DNA of 64,000 nt from Avena insularis (lineage: Eukaryota; Streptophyta; Magnoliopsida; Poales; Poaceae): assembly GCA_023614405.1 (NCBI GenBank), contig CM042692.1, positions 119,963,503-120,027,502 of the forward strand, given 5' to 3'. A program made the translations under genes and the position numbers. Position 1 is the first letter of the stretch. Every line of letters begins with the position of its first letter. The notes below the pieces were generated by a model. It was not told where the DNA came from. It searched no databases and was given only the letters and a program-made list of their open reading frames with translations. Positions 1 to 13,000 of the stretch are shown piece by piece.

Positions 1-1
1 G

Positions 2-310
2 GAGAAGCAGAATTCCTAGAAACTGGCCTTTGACCAACTGCACGCTGAACTCGTGGTCCTTTCTGACAAGTGCCAGAAACTGAAGGAGTTAAATGCGGAC
101 TGGGCGAAGCTACACAGTGAAGGTCGCGCCTCGGCTAGGAAGCAGACGGAGATCATGAAAGGGATCTTGAAGGAAAATCGTATGGCTACGGACAAAATTC
201 TCCAATCCATGACGGAGCGCTGGAACCTACAGCTGAAGCACGACATAGTACTGAAGGAGCTGGCCAATCTTAGGGAGGAAAACAGGCAGCTCCGGGCCAG
301 GCTTGCTTGA
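2..310 (+). pseudogene. C-terminal end of a coiled-coil protein, cut by the window edge
   Basis: The frame is open from the window edge except for a TAG at about codon 6, and it ends at a TGA at 308-310. The roughly 95 residues after that stop are charged and heptad-like (for example LREENRQLRARLA at the C-terminus), so a coiled coil is likely. No domain that I recognise is visible. The first bases continue the same frame, so the gene begins outside the window. The TAG replaces what looks like a normal codon inside the coiled coil, which suggests a decayed or mis-spliced copy. There is no ATG near the start of the open stretch, so treating residue 1 as the start would be wrong. Function unknown. 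It could be the tail of a transposon-associated protein, because similar coiled-coil tails occur next to the GRF-like pseudogene downstream. Confidence 0.4.
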
Positions 311-513
311 ACACAACATATGTCTATTTAGTAGTGAACTGCCTGGTTTATCCTCTGCAGTGGTGATTTTGTAAGCGTGAACTTAACTCTATGCATGATA
401 TGTGTGTTTGTCTGAAATTAGTTTGCTTGACGATTGAGTTTGGCTTAGTTTAGAAAGCGCAACTACAAGTCTTACAATTAACTAGTTTCAGGCATTGCCA
501 CACCATAAATTAT

Positions 514-1362
514 TCATCTCGAATTTCCTTGATCCTCTATAGTCTGTCCTGATTCACCCTTGCGCGCCTTCTTCAGTTCCTTCAACATATTCGCAATGTA
601 GTACTCTAGCTTCTTTTTGTCTTCCCTGAGCTAATCCCTCTCCTTTTCTGCATTATGAATCAGCAACCTATGACTATCCTGAAGCTTCTTTGCAGTTCCA
701 ACAACCAAGCTCCCATCAATTTCGTCAGTTAGCTCTCACTGCAAATTCTCGATTTCTTGTTCTAGTTCCTTATTTCGTACCGAAAACTTGTAATTTTTTC
801 AGCTGCATCACTTACATCAATAAATCTCCCTGACCTTTCCAACTCATACATCTCCCATAACTGTGCCAAACATTTCTTAAGTGCATCTGGCCACTCAAGA
901 TCCACCCACTCTACTGCTTTACACACCGGGCCAACCTAAAAACACACACACTATAGTGTTATGAACATACATGATACATTTTACTTCATGTCACAGTTGC
1001 ACATAATGTAAACAAACCTGATTTGTACAACCCCAAAACCCTCCCAGTGTTATTGCCTTCGAATGCAACATATCTCCTCAGTTTTAGCCCATGGTCACAT
1101 GGCACTTTTCCATCGAGATCTAGGCCCTCCCATTCGGAGTCGTAGATCGTCCATGATACCTATAGGTAAACACAAAGCTGAAATCAAACACGATTGCATG
1201 CACATATGGAGCTCAGATTGAGAGATTTACCATTGCCTAACCCTAGCCCGAGAAAACAGAGGAACTCACATCGCAGAAGGAATACTCGATGTCGGAGAGA
1301 AGGCTGTCGCTGCTCGACTGGTCGTCCTCATCGTTCAAGGACAGCATGGCGAATGCGTCGTC
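514..1362 (-). pseudogene. GRF-like zinc-finger plus coiled-coil protein, broken
   Basis: Three blocks on the minus strand form a gene-like structure. Block 1 (about 1270-1362) encodes an acidic leader containing DDQSSSDSLLSDIEYSFCD and ends at a GT donor. Block 2 (about 1020-1159) follows an AG acceptor in phase and encodes VSWTIYDSEWEGLDLDGKVP, then a CDHG motif and TGR, as in plant GRF-type zinc fingers. Block 3 (about 514-930) carries the EWVD..WP signature and a long coiled coil ending at a TGA near 514. Damage is clear: the third expected cysteine of the finger is replaced in a GLYKS stretch, block 3 is out of phase with block 2, and the coiled coil holds in-frame TGA and TAG codons. 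GRF proteins of this grass type are numerous and often lie in transposon-rich DNA. Binding of nucleic acid is inferred from the family only; this copy is probably not functional. Confidence 0.6.
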
Positions 1363-1371
1363 ATGAAGTAT

Positions 1372-1374
<3 letters not shown>

Positions 1375-1446
<72 letters not shown>
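1375..1446. repeat. (AG)n microsatellite
   Basis: About 36 uninterrupted AG dinucleotides directly upstream (minus-strand sense) of the GRF-like pseudogene, which places it in its 5' leader or promoter. Likely to vary in length between individuals. Confidence 0.97.
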
Positions 1447-1447
<1 letters not shown>

Positions 1448-1617
1448 AGCCCTTCTACCGCTGCAACAATTACTAAATTGGCATGTTACAATAGTTTAAT
1501 GGATACCATGCCCTTTCCACGGATTCTTGTCTCTGCACGATATGGATTCTCTTCACACATTCTCATTTCAAATATTAAACCTGCACTCCCTCCATCCCAA
1601 TTTCATTGCCTAACGGA

Positions 1618-2213
1618 AACATACCAGTATATTACATCATCTAAAGAAACAAAATCATGTCAACTACAAGGTACTTATGCATCACTTCTTTAGTCATGGT
1701 TTCACAAAACATTACATTACAATCTCTCAACAAACATAATCACAACATGGTTTCACAAAACATCACATTACAATCTTTCAACAAACATAATCACAGAAAC
1801 AAGTATATTACATCAACTCAAGAAACAAAATCATGTCGACTACAAGGTACTTACACATCACGTGTCCTATCATGGTTTCGCAAAACATTACATTACAGTC
1901 TCTCAACAAACAAAATAACAGAAACAAGTACAGTACATCATCTCAAGAAACATAATCATGTCAACTACAATGTATTTATGCATCACTAGTCCAGTCATGG
2001 TTTCACAAAACATTACATTACAATGTCCGAACAAACATAATAATAGAAACAAGTACTGTACGTCATCTTAAGAAACATAATCATGTCAACTACAATGTAC
2101 TTATGTCTTATTACAACAACGATGGTTTCAGTGAGTGACATGTCCGAAAATCTCAACAGCTCGCACAACATTATATCGCAATCTCTCAACAAACATAATC
2201 ACAGAAACACGCT
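1618..2213. repeat. Minisatellite with a ~125 bp unit, 4 to 5 degenerate copies
   Basis: Successive blocks starting near 1620, 1800, 1926 and 2051 each run through the same landmarks in order: a 'GAAACAAGTA..TACATCATC' start, 'AATCATGTCAACTACAA', 'CATGGTTTCACAAAACATTA', then 'TCTCAACAAACATAAT'. Part of the unit is duplicated inside the first block (1695-1795), and the last block is interrupted around 2115-2165. No long coding frame runs through it. It lies between the MULE-type and GRF-type pseudogenes on the same strand. Confidence 0.85.
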
Positions 2214-2293
2214 CTAAATGCAACAGCAGTCAATATTAGAAATACAGGCAGGGGAACCTCGCGGTCCATATGACAAGCCTAGGGTAGCAGCTC

Positions 2294-3430
2294 TCATAAA
2301 ATCTCATCAACATCGACCACCTCATTCTGTTCAGCCACTACAGGGGCATCTACATCCACTATAACCTGTTCAACAACATCAGAAATGGTATCAAGGAAGA
2401 ACACCTTCCTGGTTTGCTTCTTTCGCCGCATAATCTGCATAAGATCTTCAGTATCCAAAACATCTATGAATTGCTGCTTCTTATGATGCCACCACCGGAT
2501 TTTTGCCATCTGCTAGGGCCAATACCAATTTCCTTACCGATCATCTCTCTCATTTCATCAAGAGTTATGTTTTTGGAATCGACAATGATCTCCACAGTAC
2601 ATGCTGAAACTGGCTTATTAACTCCCTCATCAAGTTTTGCCATGTATGAATCCACCTCTATGCGTATATTGAACTTATCTAGATCAGCATCCATTGGTCT
2701 GTATTCTCTAGGAGCAGAAGCTCTAGAAGCAAGATCTCCAGCATCTGCATACATATCATCAATCATCGCTTCAACTTTGACCTTACGAGCAGCTGCACAA
2801 CACTCCCAAACAATCTGAAGCTCATGGGAGTGCTCAATTTGCTGATAGGTATCATTCATGTTGCGCCACACCAATTTTGTCCTATGTCTAGAACCCCAGG
2901 GAATTCTAGCGGCAAGCATATCAAACAGCTGCGAAACAGACACAACCTCTTTGCAATTCACAAGCAGATGCACATCTTGCCCGAACACAACCCTCTCGCA
3001 ACCAAAATCAAGTTTTGCAGTGTACTGCCGAACATGAACTGTGAACTCATATAGGTCCCTTGTATCAAAGTTGTGCCTAATTTGATTAAAGAGGGGAACA
3101 TTTCAGTTCATTCGATTCTATTATGTCGTAACTAATCTACTTGCAAGATAATGCACAAATAAGAAAAATTCACCTCTCGCTCTTCTCCCGGGTTTTTTCT
3201 TCGGGATCTGGGTGCTGCATCCGCCCACCAAAGCCGAACAATCCGCCGCCAGCCTTGCTTTTCTCTTCCGCCCGCTGCTCGTAGGTACCTTGGGAGCAGA
3301 ATCCTTGCTGGCCTCCTCGCTAACCGGGGTTGAATACCTCATCGCTGCTACGTGTTAAGCCCCAGACTTGGGCCCCGACGGACCCGAATCAGTCGGTGAC
3401 ATAGCTACAACCTTCGCCTTGCAAGACATG
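2294..3430 (-). pseudogene. N-terminal (PB1-like) region of a Mutator-type (MULE) protein, frameshifted
   Basis: Minus strand. An upstream exon-like stretch (about 3170-3430) has a stop near 3345-3350, then a basic linker (KKKPGRRARG) followed by a GT donor. After an AG acceptor near 3095 a 200-residue frame begins with DLYEFTVHVRQYTAKLDF and contains VVSVSQLFDML and MREMIGKEIGIGPSRW. The end of this frame breaks near 2515. A second frame resumes the family pattern with KIRWWHHKKQQFIDVL and TEDLMQIM, so a one-base frameshift is the simplest reading. This order resembles the N-terminal region of grass MULE transposase relatives, but no MULE catalytic domain follows; the minisatellite comes next. 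I infer a fragment of a MULE-type gene. An uncharacterised host gene of that origin is the alternative. Confidence 0.5.
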
Positions 3431-3828
3431 ATGGGCCACCGCCATCGGATTCAGTGTTGGGGGAGGGAGAAAAAAGATCCTCCGCCGCCGGCAGATTTAG
3501 GGTCGGGGAAGGGAAGAACAGGGACCGCCGCCACCGCAGCAAGATTCAGTGTCGAGAGTTAGGAAAGTACAGTAATGGATTTTCCCCTACGACACGTGCA
3601 GGGTGGCTAAGAAGAGTGACCGTCGAAGGAGGGGCACAGAAGGAACTAGTGTAACGGAATATCCTGACTTAACGGGCGCGATTTGAAAATATTTGGTTTG
3701 GCCATCATTCACTCGAATGACCCCTCTCGGCAATTGGCGCCACAACTTTTCGAATCGCGGTGATAAAAATCAACTTGGGTACCGCGTTGCCTAGGCGACC
3801 CAACTTTCGGGCTGCAAAATGATATTCT
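3431..3828. other. GC-rich stretch without a recognised gene
   Basis: This covers the 5' side of the MULE-type pseudogene (minus sense) and about 170 bp of unique-looking sequence up to the point where homology to the gypsy fragment starts. I see no convincing coding frame, RNA gene or transposon end. The true edge of the MULE-type unit could lie here, but I could not pair terminal repeats. Confidence 0.4.
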
Positions 3829-6800
3829 CCATGCTCACACCATGTTATGACTATCCAAAGTCACCGTAGCCTTTATGATCCTTTAGTTTTCAACTTGTAG
3901 TATCACTTTATGCTTTGATCAATGATGTTTTGTCGCTCTGCAAGATTATGGCCATTATTGCTCTCTTAGTTTGTCGCTCCCAGTCTTTTGCTAGCCTCCA
4001 TAACCAAGTATGAGTTCCACTCATGCATCTAACTCCCTAAACCAAGTTATTCCAAAGAGTCCACCATACCTACCTATTAGCATATGCTATTCCAAGTATA
4101 TTCATGCTTTTGTTTACCTTCCAAATTAAACTTATTATGAGAAAACTAGTGATTAAAGCTTTCATGAACTTGATGGCACACTTTACTTTTTTGTATTTAA
4201 TAAACTTGAACCATTGGGTCCTTCTTTGTAGCGTATATGCTTGCGCTTTATAAGTTGAAGTTAGCAGAACCATGTATCATGGGGAACGCTTTCATCATTG
4301 CACTTGTACTTTGTACCCCGTTGATATCATGTTCTTTTGCTTATCGATCCCAGCGGTGTGAAATAAAAGTGGAACTTGTAAGATCATGGAGTTTGTATGT
4401 GTGTTAGAGAAACGCCTGGGCCACTAGCCTAAGCCATGCCTAATCATGGTGGAAACTTGCAGCATAACCATAATGAGCACTCTATGAAGCATCCTCAATA
4501 AAAACCTATGCAAATATCAAATGAAAAGATCACTGAGATGCTCATTGTCTGCTTGCCTTGTCATTTTGATTATGGGATAGCTCCTGTATCATGTGCAAGG
4601 GGTACCCCATTGGCGGTTCTTTATGATACATATGTACTTACAATGACAAGAGCTTACTTGTGACTAAAGTTGAGTAGCATGAGGTTCGGTCTTTGTAAGT
4701 AAGGGCATGAGATTTCGGCTTATAACTTGTCAAGCATATCCTCTTAGTTGTGTCACTTTAACCTTAATCACCTTCAAGATGCTTATGATAGGGGCAACGA
4801 GAGCTGAAAGCTATAAGTACCATAATTTTTGGAAGCTCTTTATGAGACTTGAATCCCTACTTCCTTCTATGAAGGCCTTTCTTTCACCTTTATATTGAGT
4901 TTCCACCTTCTATCTTTATGAACCTACTTTGACAGCATAGTGGCCATTCTTAGTTCTATGTGCATTGTCCCAAGACTTGTTGATTGATGCATACCTTGAT
5001 ATTTCTTGTTTTAAACTATTTGTATCTAGTCACTCTTATGAACTTTAAAGGTGTCCTATGCATTTATATTTGCTACTCTATGAGGGACAAGCTGAATACT
5101 ATTATGCTATGTTTTCTTTATGTGAAACAAACAAACGTCTTGCAAAGCATTGTCATTCATGAATCTTTTGTTTGTGCCTTTTCATGTTGCATCATAGTTT
5201 CTTTGTCTTATTGCTAGAATTTTGTCTTTCATGTTCTGATTGAAGTACTATGATCCCAGCTTCGAATGTTTTACGAATACTTTGATCAAGTTTATGATGG
5301 TGCATGTCACCTCAAAAATTATTCTTTCTTTTTATCACTTACCTACTCGAGGACGAGCAGTAGTTAAGCTTGGGGATGTTGATACATTGCAAATGTATCT
5401 ATATTTTTTGTTGTTCCATGCTTGGTTTTATCTACTTTCTTGTGTTTTGTCCACACTTTGGAGTACTTTTCATATGATTTCTTGGACTAACCTATTAACA
5501 AGAGCCACAGTGCCAGCTGTCTGTTTTCTGCTATTTTTGGTTCTAGGAAAGTCAGAAAATGAATATTCTCAGAATTGGATGGGACAAAAGCCAAAGTCAT
5601 TATTTTACCGAGGGACACCTAGATCCAGAATACGAGACGGAGAGGGGCTGGGGCCTGGCCACACCACCTGGCCGCGCGGCCAGGCCTGACCCACGCCAGG
5701 GGTTGGTCTGGCCGCCCCATGCACCCCCTCGGCCTCTCCTTCCGCCTATATATTGCCTCTGATACGAAAACCCTAAGTACCCGATCAAAATTCCACGAAA
5801 GAGTCTGTAGCCGCCGTCATCTCCATCCCTAGATCGGGAGGTATCTGAAGCTCTTCCCGGCACGCTGTCGGAGAGGGAAATTCACCCTGGAGGCCTTCTT
5901 CATCATCATGCAAGCCTTTGGTGTGATGCGTGAGTAGTTCATCTCTAGACTACGGGTCCATGTAGTAGCTAGATGGCTGGTTCTCCTCCTTTGTGCTTTC
6001 ATGTCTAGGTCTTGTGAGCTTTGTTCATGATCAAGATCATCTATTTGTAATTCTGCATGTTGTGTTTGCGGGGATCCGATGGATATTGAGATGCTATTTC
6101 AGATTGATTATTGATTCTATCATGTCTTTGTTATTTGTGATCTTGCATGCTTTCCGTTGTTAGTAGCTATCTTGGCCAAGTAGATGCTACCAACTCCAAG
6201 AGTTAGTATTTATGCTCGATAGTGGGTTCATGCCTCTGGTAATCTGGGGAAGTGACATAAATCTCTAAGGTACTAGATGTGTTGTTGCTACTAGGAAGAA
6301 AACAACAATCATTTGTTCATAGAACAATCGTATTGTTTCCTTTACACGCAATTCGTAATGCAATAATCGGTTCCTTGCAACTTGATACTAGAGGGGGTTC
6401 GGATGATAACCTGAAGGTGGATTATTAGTCATAGATGCAGTTGGATGGCGGTCTATGTATAATGTTGTAATGCCCAATCGAATCTCAAAGGAGTCAAGAT
6501 GATTAGTATATGCTCGTATGCTTTCTCGATGTTTGTCAATTGCCCCGCTATAATTTGTTCACCCAGCATGTTATCTATCTTAAGGAGAGCCACCTCTAGT
6601 GAACTATGGACCCCAGTCCTTTCTTTTACATTGAATCTACAAATTTTTTACTGCTTTGCGTTTAGTTTCTGCAAACAATTACTTTCTTCCATTCGATACG
6701 TTTAATCCTTTGTTTTCAGCAAAACCGGTGAGATTGACAACCTCATCGCAAGTTGGGGGCAAAGTTCTGTGGTTGTGTTGTGCAGGTCTCCACGTTGCTG

Positions 6801-6928
6801 CTAGCAGTAGTGCTAGCGCCAAGCTAACCTCAGCTAGCTACACCTTTGGGGTGTTTCCTTGCTCCTACTGGATTGATAACCTTGGTTTCATACTGAGGGA
6901 AAACTTGCTGTTGTGCTCATCATACCTT
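3829..6928 (+). mobile_element. Gypsy-type LTR retrotransposon A, 3' part (non-coding internal region plus truncated 3' LTR)
   Basis: From about 3829 the sequence matches, in opposite orientation, the element fragment near 26359-26430 (shared CATGCTCACACCATGTTA and the following 90 bp). It continues as AT-rich non-coding DNA to a polypurine tract, AAGCTTGGGGATG (5366-5378), directly before an LTR starting TGATAC at 5380. No gag or pol is visible, only short ORFs. The end of the LTR is missing because the Tekay-like element begins at 6929. The 5' part of this copy is absent from the left side, so it is a remnant. The family is the same as fragment B (26359-29867). I do not name it. Confidence 0.75.
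5380..6928 (+). mobile_element. LTR of gypsy element A, 3' end removed by insertion
   Basis: It begins TGATACATTGCAAATGTATC after the polypurine tract. Its first 250 bp align to the start of LTR-B (29867 downward), including the shared 'GGACTAACCTATTAACAAGA' and 'AGTCAGAAAAT' blocks. Near its end it shares GGGAAAACTTGCTGTTGT with LTR-B, where a further ~100 bp follow before the terminal CATCA. Here the sequence stops at 6928, where the long-LTR element starts, so roughly the last hundred bases are lost. Confidence 0.75.
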
Positions 6929-9900
6929 CTGTCAACACCCAGATTTTTAATCCCAGATGCCTGTTATGCCATACATCGCAATCCCAAGATTACCATTTTT
7001 TTTGAGACATAACAGATTGGATATCATAGTACAATAAGGATCTAATGATCCAGTCTTAGTACAATAAAGTAGCGAAATAAAATAGCATAGCAGTGGGCTC
7101 CATCTTCCGAGTCACAGGCAATGCTGACGATGGACGATAGTCCTAGTTATCATATACATCCTGCTGTCCTTCATCTTGGTACTCTCCTTCATAGTCTGGC
7201 CATAGGAATAGCCAGGGACAAAAGCCATGAGTACTCTTTAAGTACTCGCAAACTACCACTAACAAGTAGTATAGTTCTAGTAGGAAATGCTAACTCTAAG
7301 TTTACTTGTAAAGTTAAGTTTGAAACCTAAGTTGAGTTCAGAAACAAAGAAAGATAAAAGAAGTTTGAAAACACCTAAGTGGGAACTTAATTGTCATAGT
7401 CACAACTCTGTTGTGGTCAAGTCATGTCACACTTCATTTCGTAAGTCATTTTGAAAACATCTGACAACGGAACAGTATGGCCACTCCAACTGTCCATAAC
7501 CGCGGACGCGACTATTCGAATAGTTTGACACTCTGCAGAGGTGGTACACCTTCACCACAACATTCGATACATCTGTCAGGGGTAACCCTGAATCATCATA
7601 CTTAGTATGCAGATAATCAAACATAACCTTTCCTTTACACACCCTAGTATAAGCACCTCTCCTATGAGCATGGCCTCCCAACCATGACCATCTGTCATCT
7701 TGGGCACTACATAGGTGGATAACATTGAGATGTAGCCTCAGCTCAAACCTCTCCCGTGAGGGAACTAATACTAATGCATATAAACTTCCGGCTAAGCCTT
7801 ACCAAATTCAGGTATTGTGGTTGTACGGTAAAATTGGACTGGTATCGCATCCTGACCCAACCATCAGTTTTGTAAAAGGGCTAAGGCTCATGCCTCAACA
7901 TTTTCATCATCATAAACCATTTGTGTTTCTCAACGCATGTGAAAACATCTCAATAGAATGACTCATCATTCCAAGGTTTTCACAAGTCATTTTCACCAAG
8001 TATTCCCATCTAAAGTGAATCAAGTTTTTGGGTTTTGTTCCAACTACTAAGTTAAGAGTGTTCACTAATGTGGGATGCTAATGTCAATCTCATACCATAG
8101 AATGACATCTAAATCTAACTAGATAGGTCAAGTTTTATACTCTTTATGCTACCTTTAAACAAGCAAAGGACTTGGGTAGAGTAAAGAAAGTAAAGCTTGT
8201 AAATAAAACATGGAATAGGTATAAGTCAAAGTGGTATAACCAAAGCATGCCTAATGCATTTGCTTAGGTTATCTAGCTTAATTCTAACTTGCTAACAATA
8301 GCTTGCTCAGTTTACTTGAAGTGCTAGGCTTGCCTTGGGTAGTGTAGTGGTTGAAGTTTTCTTCCTCCTCCTCTTGGTAGAACTCCTCCTCTTCATAGAC
8401 TTGGTCGGTGCTATCTTCTATAAATACATACGGCATACACAATCTCCAAACAATACTTAACTAGTCTACTTAGCACACTAAGGCACACATTTGATGATCT
8501 AGTATCATCTCAAACATCACAAGGTTTAGTGAACTAGCTTCATTCTTTTTATTTGAGAAAAGTAATTTCTACTCATTGAAATTAACTAAGATTTAATATT
8601 CTCCAATTAAAATATGGGATCATGTGGAAAGATGTCATCACCACATATTCTAACATGTGGGAATGTGATTTAAAGGTTGGATCATATTTTAATAAGTTCA
8701 AGTTTAATAATTAATGATTTAAAGTGACTAGAAATGCCTATATAGCATTATTTTGGTACTAGTCCAAAGTCACTGCATGCAAACCTTAATATTATTACAT
8801 ATTCAGATAGGTATGGTTAAATGTGATTTTTGAGAGTTGGAATCAACTCAAAAGATATTATGGTTGATTTTATAAAAATGTTTGAGTGTGCAAAAGCTTC
8901 TGTTTTGTTATTTTAACTAGGAGAGAGCTCTAACTCTAAATGATTTAAATCCAACGGGCTTGCATAGAGATTTTCAGTAGCTTTCTAACAAAATTAGAAT
9001 CACTCAATTTGGATTTCTAAAACTCTCTGAATTGATTTTTAAACTAAGGGACAAAATTGATTCTAAATCTAAATAGAAAAACATATATTTGAATCTACGG
9101 GCTTAGGCGGGAAACTAATTGGGCCGGCCCAGTGACGCTCCGCGGCACAGAGGGCGACTCATAGGGGGGTCCCGCATGTCAGCGGTACTTAAAACCTGAA
9201 GCGGTACAGGATGATCTGGGCCACACGATTAGAACACAGATCGACGGCTCACAATCGTCGTCGACGACGGACTCGTCGCCGGCGAGACTGAACCATAAAC
9301 GGCCGGTGGGGTCTCATGTGGATTGGCTCCGCAGCCTAGTGCAGCGAGCGTAGGGGGCTCAGACTAGTGCAGCGGGCAAATGAACTGGACAGCGATGGCG
9401 GACTCAAGCGAGGTCGCGGCAGGGGCTGAGGTGGACGAAATCGACGACCACGTCTCCTCCTCTGCAGCGGCTTCCTTCGGTGGAATTCCGGCGAACGACG
9501 GCTCGAGCGGCTCCGGCAAGAGAGGGGAAACAATCAGTGGAGAGAGGGGAGTGAGAAGGTGTGAAGAAATGGTGCTGGGGTGGCCTCCTTATATAGGCTC
9601 GACGGTGAGGCAGTGAGGCATGGGCGCGGCTCGTCGGTGACGGTGAAATAGAGGGTTACCATCATGGGCGAGGTAGGCGGACGGTGGACGGTCTGCTGGT
9701 GGTCCTCTACGGCGTAAAGGTGCAGCTAGGGGTGGTGCCTAACAGTCGGGAGCTTCCCACGCTCTGGGAGACAGAGGCAGTGCTCGACGTGGCTCCCGAC
9801 GACTATGGGTCACGCGGCGGTGCCTGGCCATGTCTGGCGGGTTGCTGGGTTGATGGCGGAGCGGCATGCGCGATATGGTGTCTGGGCGCGGTCTAAGGTG

Positions 9901-10060
9901 TGCTGGCGGTGATCGCGCTCTGGGGCGCTCTGGCTGCACGCAGAGAGAAAAGGGCGGCGAGGCTCTGAGGTGGTCTAGTGCCTGGCTGGGCTTGGGGAAG
10001 GGGCAGGGAGTCGCGGTGTGGTCCGGTCTATCTCCTAGACATAGCGAGAGAGGGAGGGGC

Positions 10061-13000
10061 TGTAACATCCCAAAACTTTAATCCAAGTGATCAAGATCCA
10101 ATCCACCCAATTTAGGGTTAACAAAAACTTTTTCTATTTAAAAATCTTTAAGCATTCATATGTGTATGCATTTAAAATAGGAGTTGTTTGAAATGCCATG
10201 TTTGAGTGATCTATTGATTGCAAAATGATTCTAAGGTGAATTAAACATCATCTAGATCATTCCCAAACAAATCCCAAAGAAAAAGAAATCAAAAAGAATT
10301 AATTAAGCCAATGGTCACTTTTGCCATTTTAATCACATAGCCTACTTTGGCTATTCCTAGAACTCAAATCTTAACAGAAACAATTGTGGTTTTTTGCACC
10401 CCTTGCTAGTACAAGTAGTGATGTACCAAGGACCACTTTGTTTCATCCCAAAAACTTTCAAACATTAAATTTAAATGACATTTCAAAATTGAATGTAGTT
10501 CATATGTATAGATCACACTTTTGCAAAAACCACTCAAATGAATTCCATTTTACAAATCCTAGCAACCAAAGCCTACCAAGCATCATATGAAAGCACCCAC
10601 CAAAAATCTTTCAAAAATTCAAATTAAAATCTCTTGCGGCCATTGTGTCAAATACTTAGTGAGCACTAAACAAACTGCCTAACTATTACTGTTTTAAATC
10701 AGTGATCAAATGCCACTAAGGCCTAAAACCCCTCCTTGTGTCTCCCCCAGTACCAACCAGGCCATCAAGAGGCTACCCCTTAGCCATTTGCAGCAGTGCT
10801 GCGCCACATGAGCACCATGCTCGCCGGTCGAGCATGGATAGCTCGCAGCAGACCGCCCCTCTCTCTCTCGCCATGTCTAGGAGCTAGACCAGACCACACC
10901 GCGACTCCCTGCCCCTTCCCCAAGCCCAGCCAGGCCCTAGACCACCTCAGCACCGCGCCTCCCTTTCTCTCTGCGAGCCAGCCAGAGTGCGATCGCCGCC
11001 AGCACGTAGCAGACCGTGCCTTGACACCATACTGCGCACGCCGCTCCGCCTCGACCCCAGCAACCCACCAGACATGGCCGTGCACCGCCGCGCGGCCCAC
11101 AGTCGCCATGATCAACGTCGAGCACCGCTTCTGTCTCCTAGAGCGCGGGAAGCCCCCGACAGTTAGGCACCGCCCCTAGCCGCGCCATTGCACTGTAGAG
11201 GATCGCCAGCAGACCGCCCACCGTCCACCTACCTCGCCAAGCCGGTAGCCCCCTGTTTCGCCATCACCGACGAGCCGCGCCCATGCCTTTCGGTCTCACC
11301 GTCGAGCCTATATAAGGAGACCTTCCCCGCACCATCTCTTCACACCATTCCACTCCCCTGTCTCCACTGAACATTTCCCCTCTCTCGCCGAAGCAACTCG
11401 AGCCGCCGTTTGCCGGAATTGCATCGGAGGAGGCCACTACAGAGGAGGAGACGCTGTCTTCGATTCCGTCCACCGCAGCCCCTTCCGCGACTTCGCCTAA
11501 GCTCGCCGTCGTCCACCAGTTTGTTTGACTGCCTCGCCGCACTAGCTGGAGCCCTGGTACGTCCCCAGTAGACCCCCACCGGCCGTTTAGGGTTTAGTCT
11601 CGCCGACGACGAGTCCGTCGTTGACCACGACAGTGAGCCGTTGATCCGCGTTATAATCGGGTGGCCCAGATCGCTCGATACCGATTCAGGTTTTAAGTGT
11701 CGCTGACATGCAGACCCCCCTTGTCAGTCGCCCTCTGTGCCGCTGAGCGTCACTGGGCCGGCCCGTTAGTTTTCCCGCGCTAGCCCACAAATTGAAATAA
11801 GTGTTTTTCGATTTAGACTTAGAATCAATTCTGTCCCTTAGTTCAAAAATCAATTCAGGAAGATTTCCTGAACCAAATGGAGTGATTCCAATTTTTTTAG
11901 AAAGCTACTAAAAAGATCTATCCAAGCTTGTTGGATTTAATTCATTTAGATTTAGAGATCTCTCCTAGTTAAAATAACAAAACAGAAGCTTTTGCACATT
12001 CAATTTTTTTATAAAATCAACCATAATAGCTTTTGAGTTGATTCCGACTCTCAAAAATTACATTTAACCATACCTATCTGAATATGTAATAATATTAAGG
12101 TTTACATGCAGTGACTTTGGACTAGTACCAAAATAATGCTATATAAGCATTTCTAGTCACTTTAAATCATTAATTATTAAACTTAAACTTATTAAAATGT
12201 GATCCAACACTTAGATCACATTCCCATATGTTAGAATATGTGGTGATGACATGTGTCCACATGATCCCATACTTTAAATGGAGAATATTAAATCTTAGTT
12301 AATTTCAATGAGTAGAAATTACTTTTCTCAAATAAAAAGAATGAAGCTAGTTCATTAAACCTTGTGATGTTTGTGATGATACTAGATCATCAAATGGGTG
12401 CCTTAGTGTGCTAAGTAGACTAGTTAAGTATTGTTTGGTGATTGTATATTCCGTATGTATTTATAGACGATAGCACCGACCAAGCTTACGAGGAGGAGGA
12501 GTTCTACCAAGAGGAGGAGGAAGAAAACTTCAACCACTGCACTACCCAAGGCAAGCCTAGCACTTCAAATAAACTAAGCAAGCTATTGTTAGCAAGCTAG
12601 AATTAAACAAGATAACCTAAGCCAGATGCATTAGGCATGCTTTGGTTATACCACTTTGACTTATATCTTTTTCCAAGTCTTATTTACAAGCTTTACTTCC
12701 TTTACTTTACCAAAGTCCTTTACTTGTTTGAAGGTAGCATAAACAGTATAAATCTGGACCTATCTAGTTAGACTTATATGTCATTCTATGGCATGATATT
12801 GACATTAGCATCCCACTTTAGTGAACACTCTTAACTTAGTAGTTGGAACAAAACTCAAAACTTGATTCACTTTAGATGTGAATACTTGGTGAAAATGATG
12901 TGAGAAAACCTTGGAATGATGAGTCATTCTATTGAGCTGTTTTTTACATGTGTTGAGAAACACAAATGGTTTATGATGATGAAAATGTTGAGGCATGAGC

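Noticed and set aside
9380..9616. ORFs in the GC-rich promoter part of the LTRs (9380-9616, 10796-11179, 23009-23287)
   Set aside because: GC-rich, out of frame between copies, and overlapping the LTR TATA region. They are chance frames.
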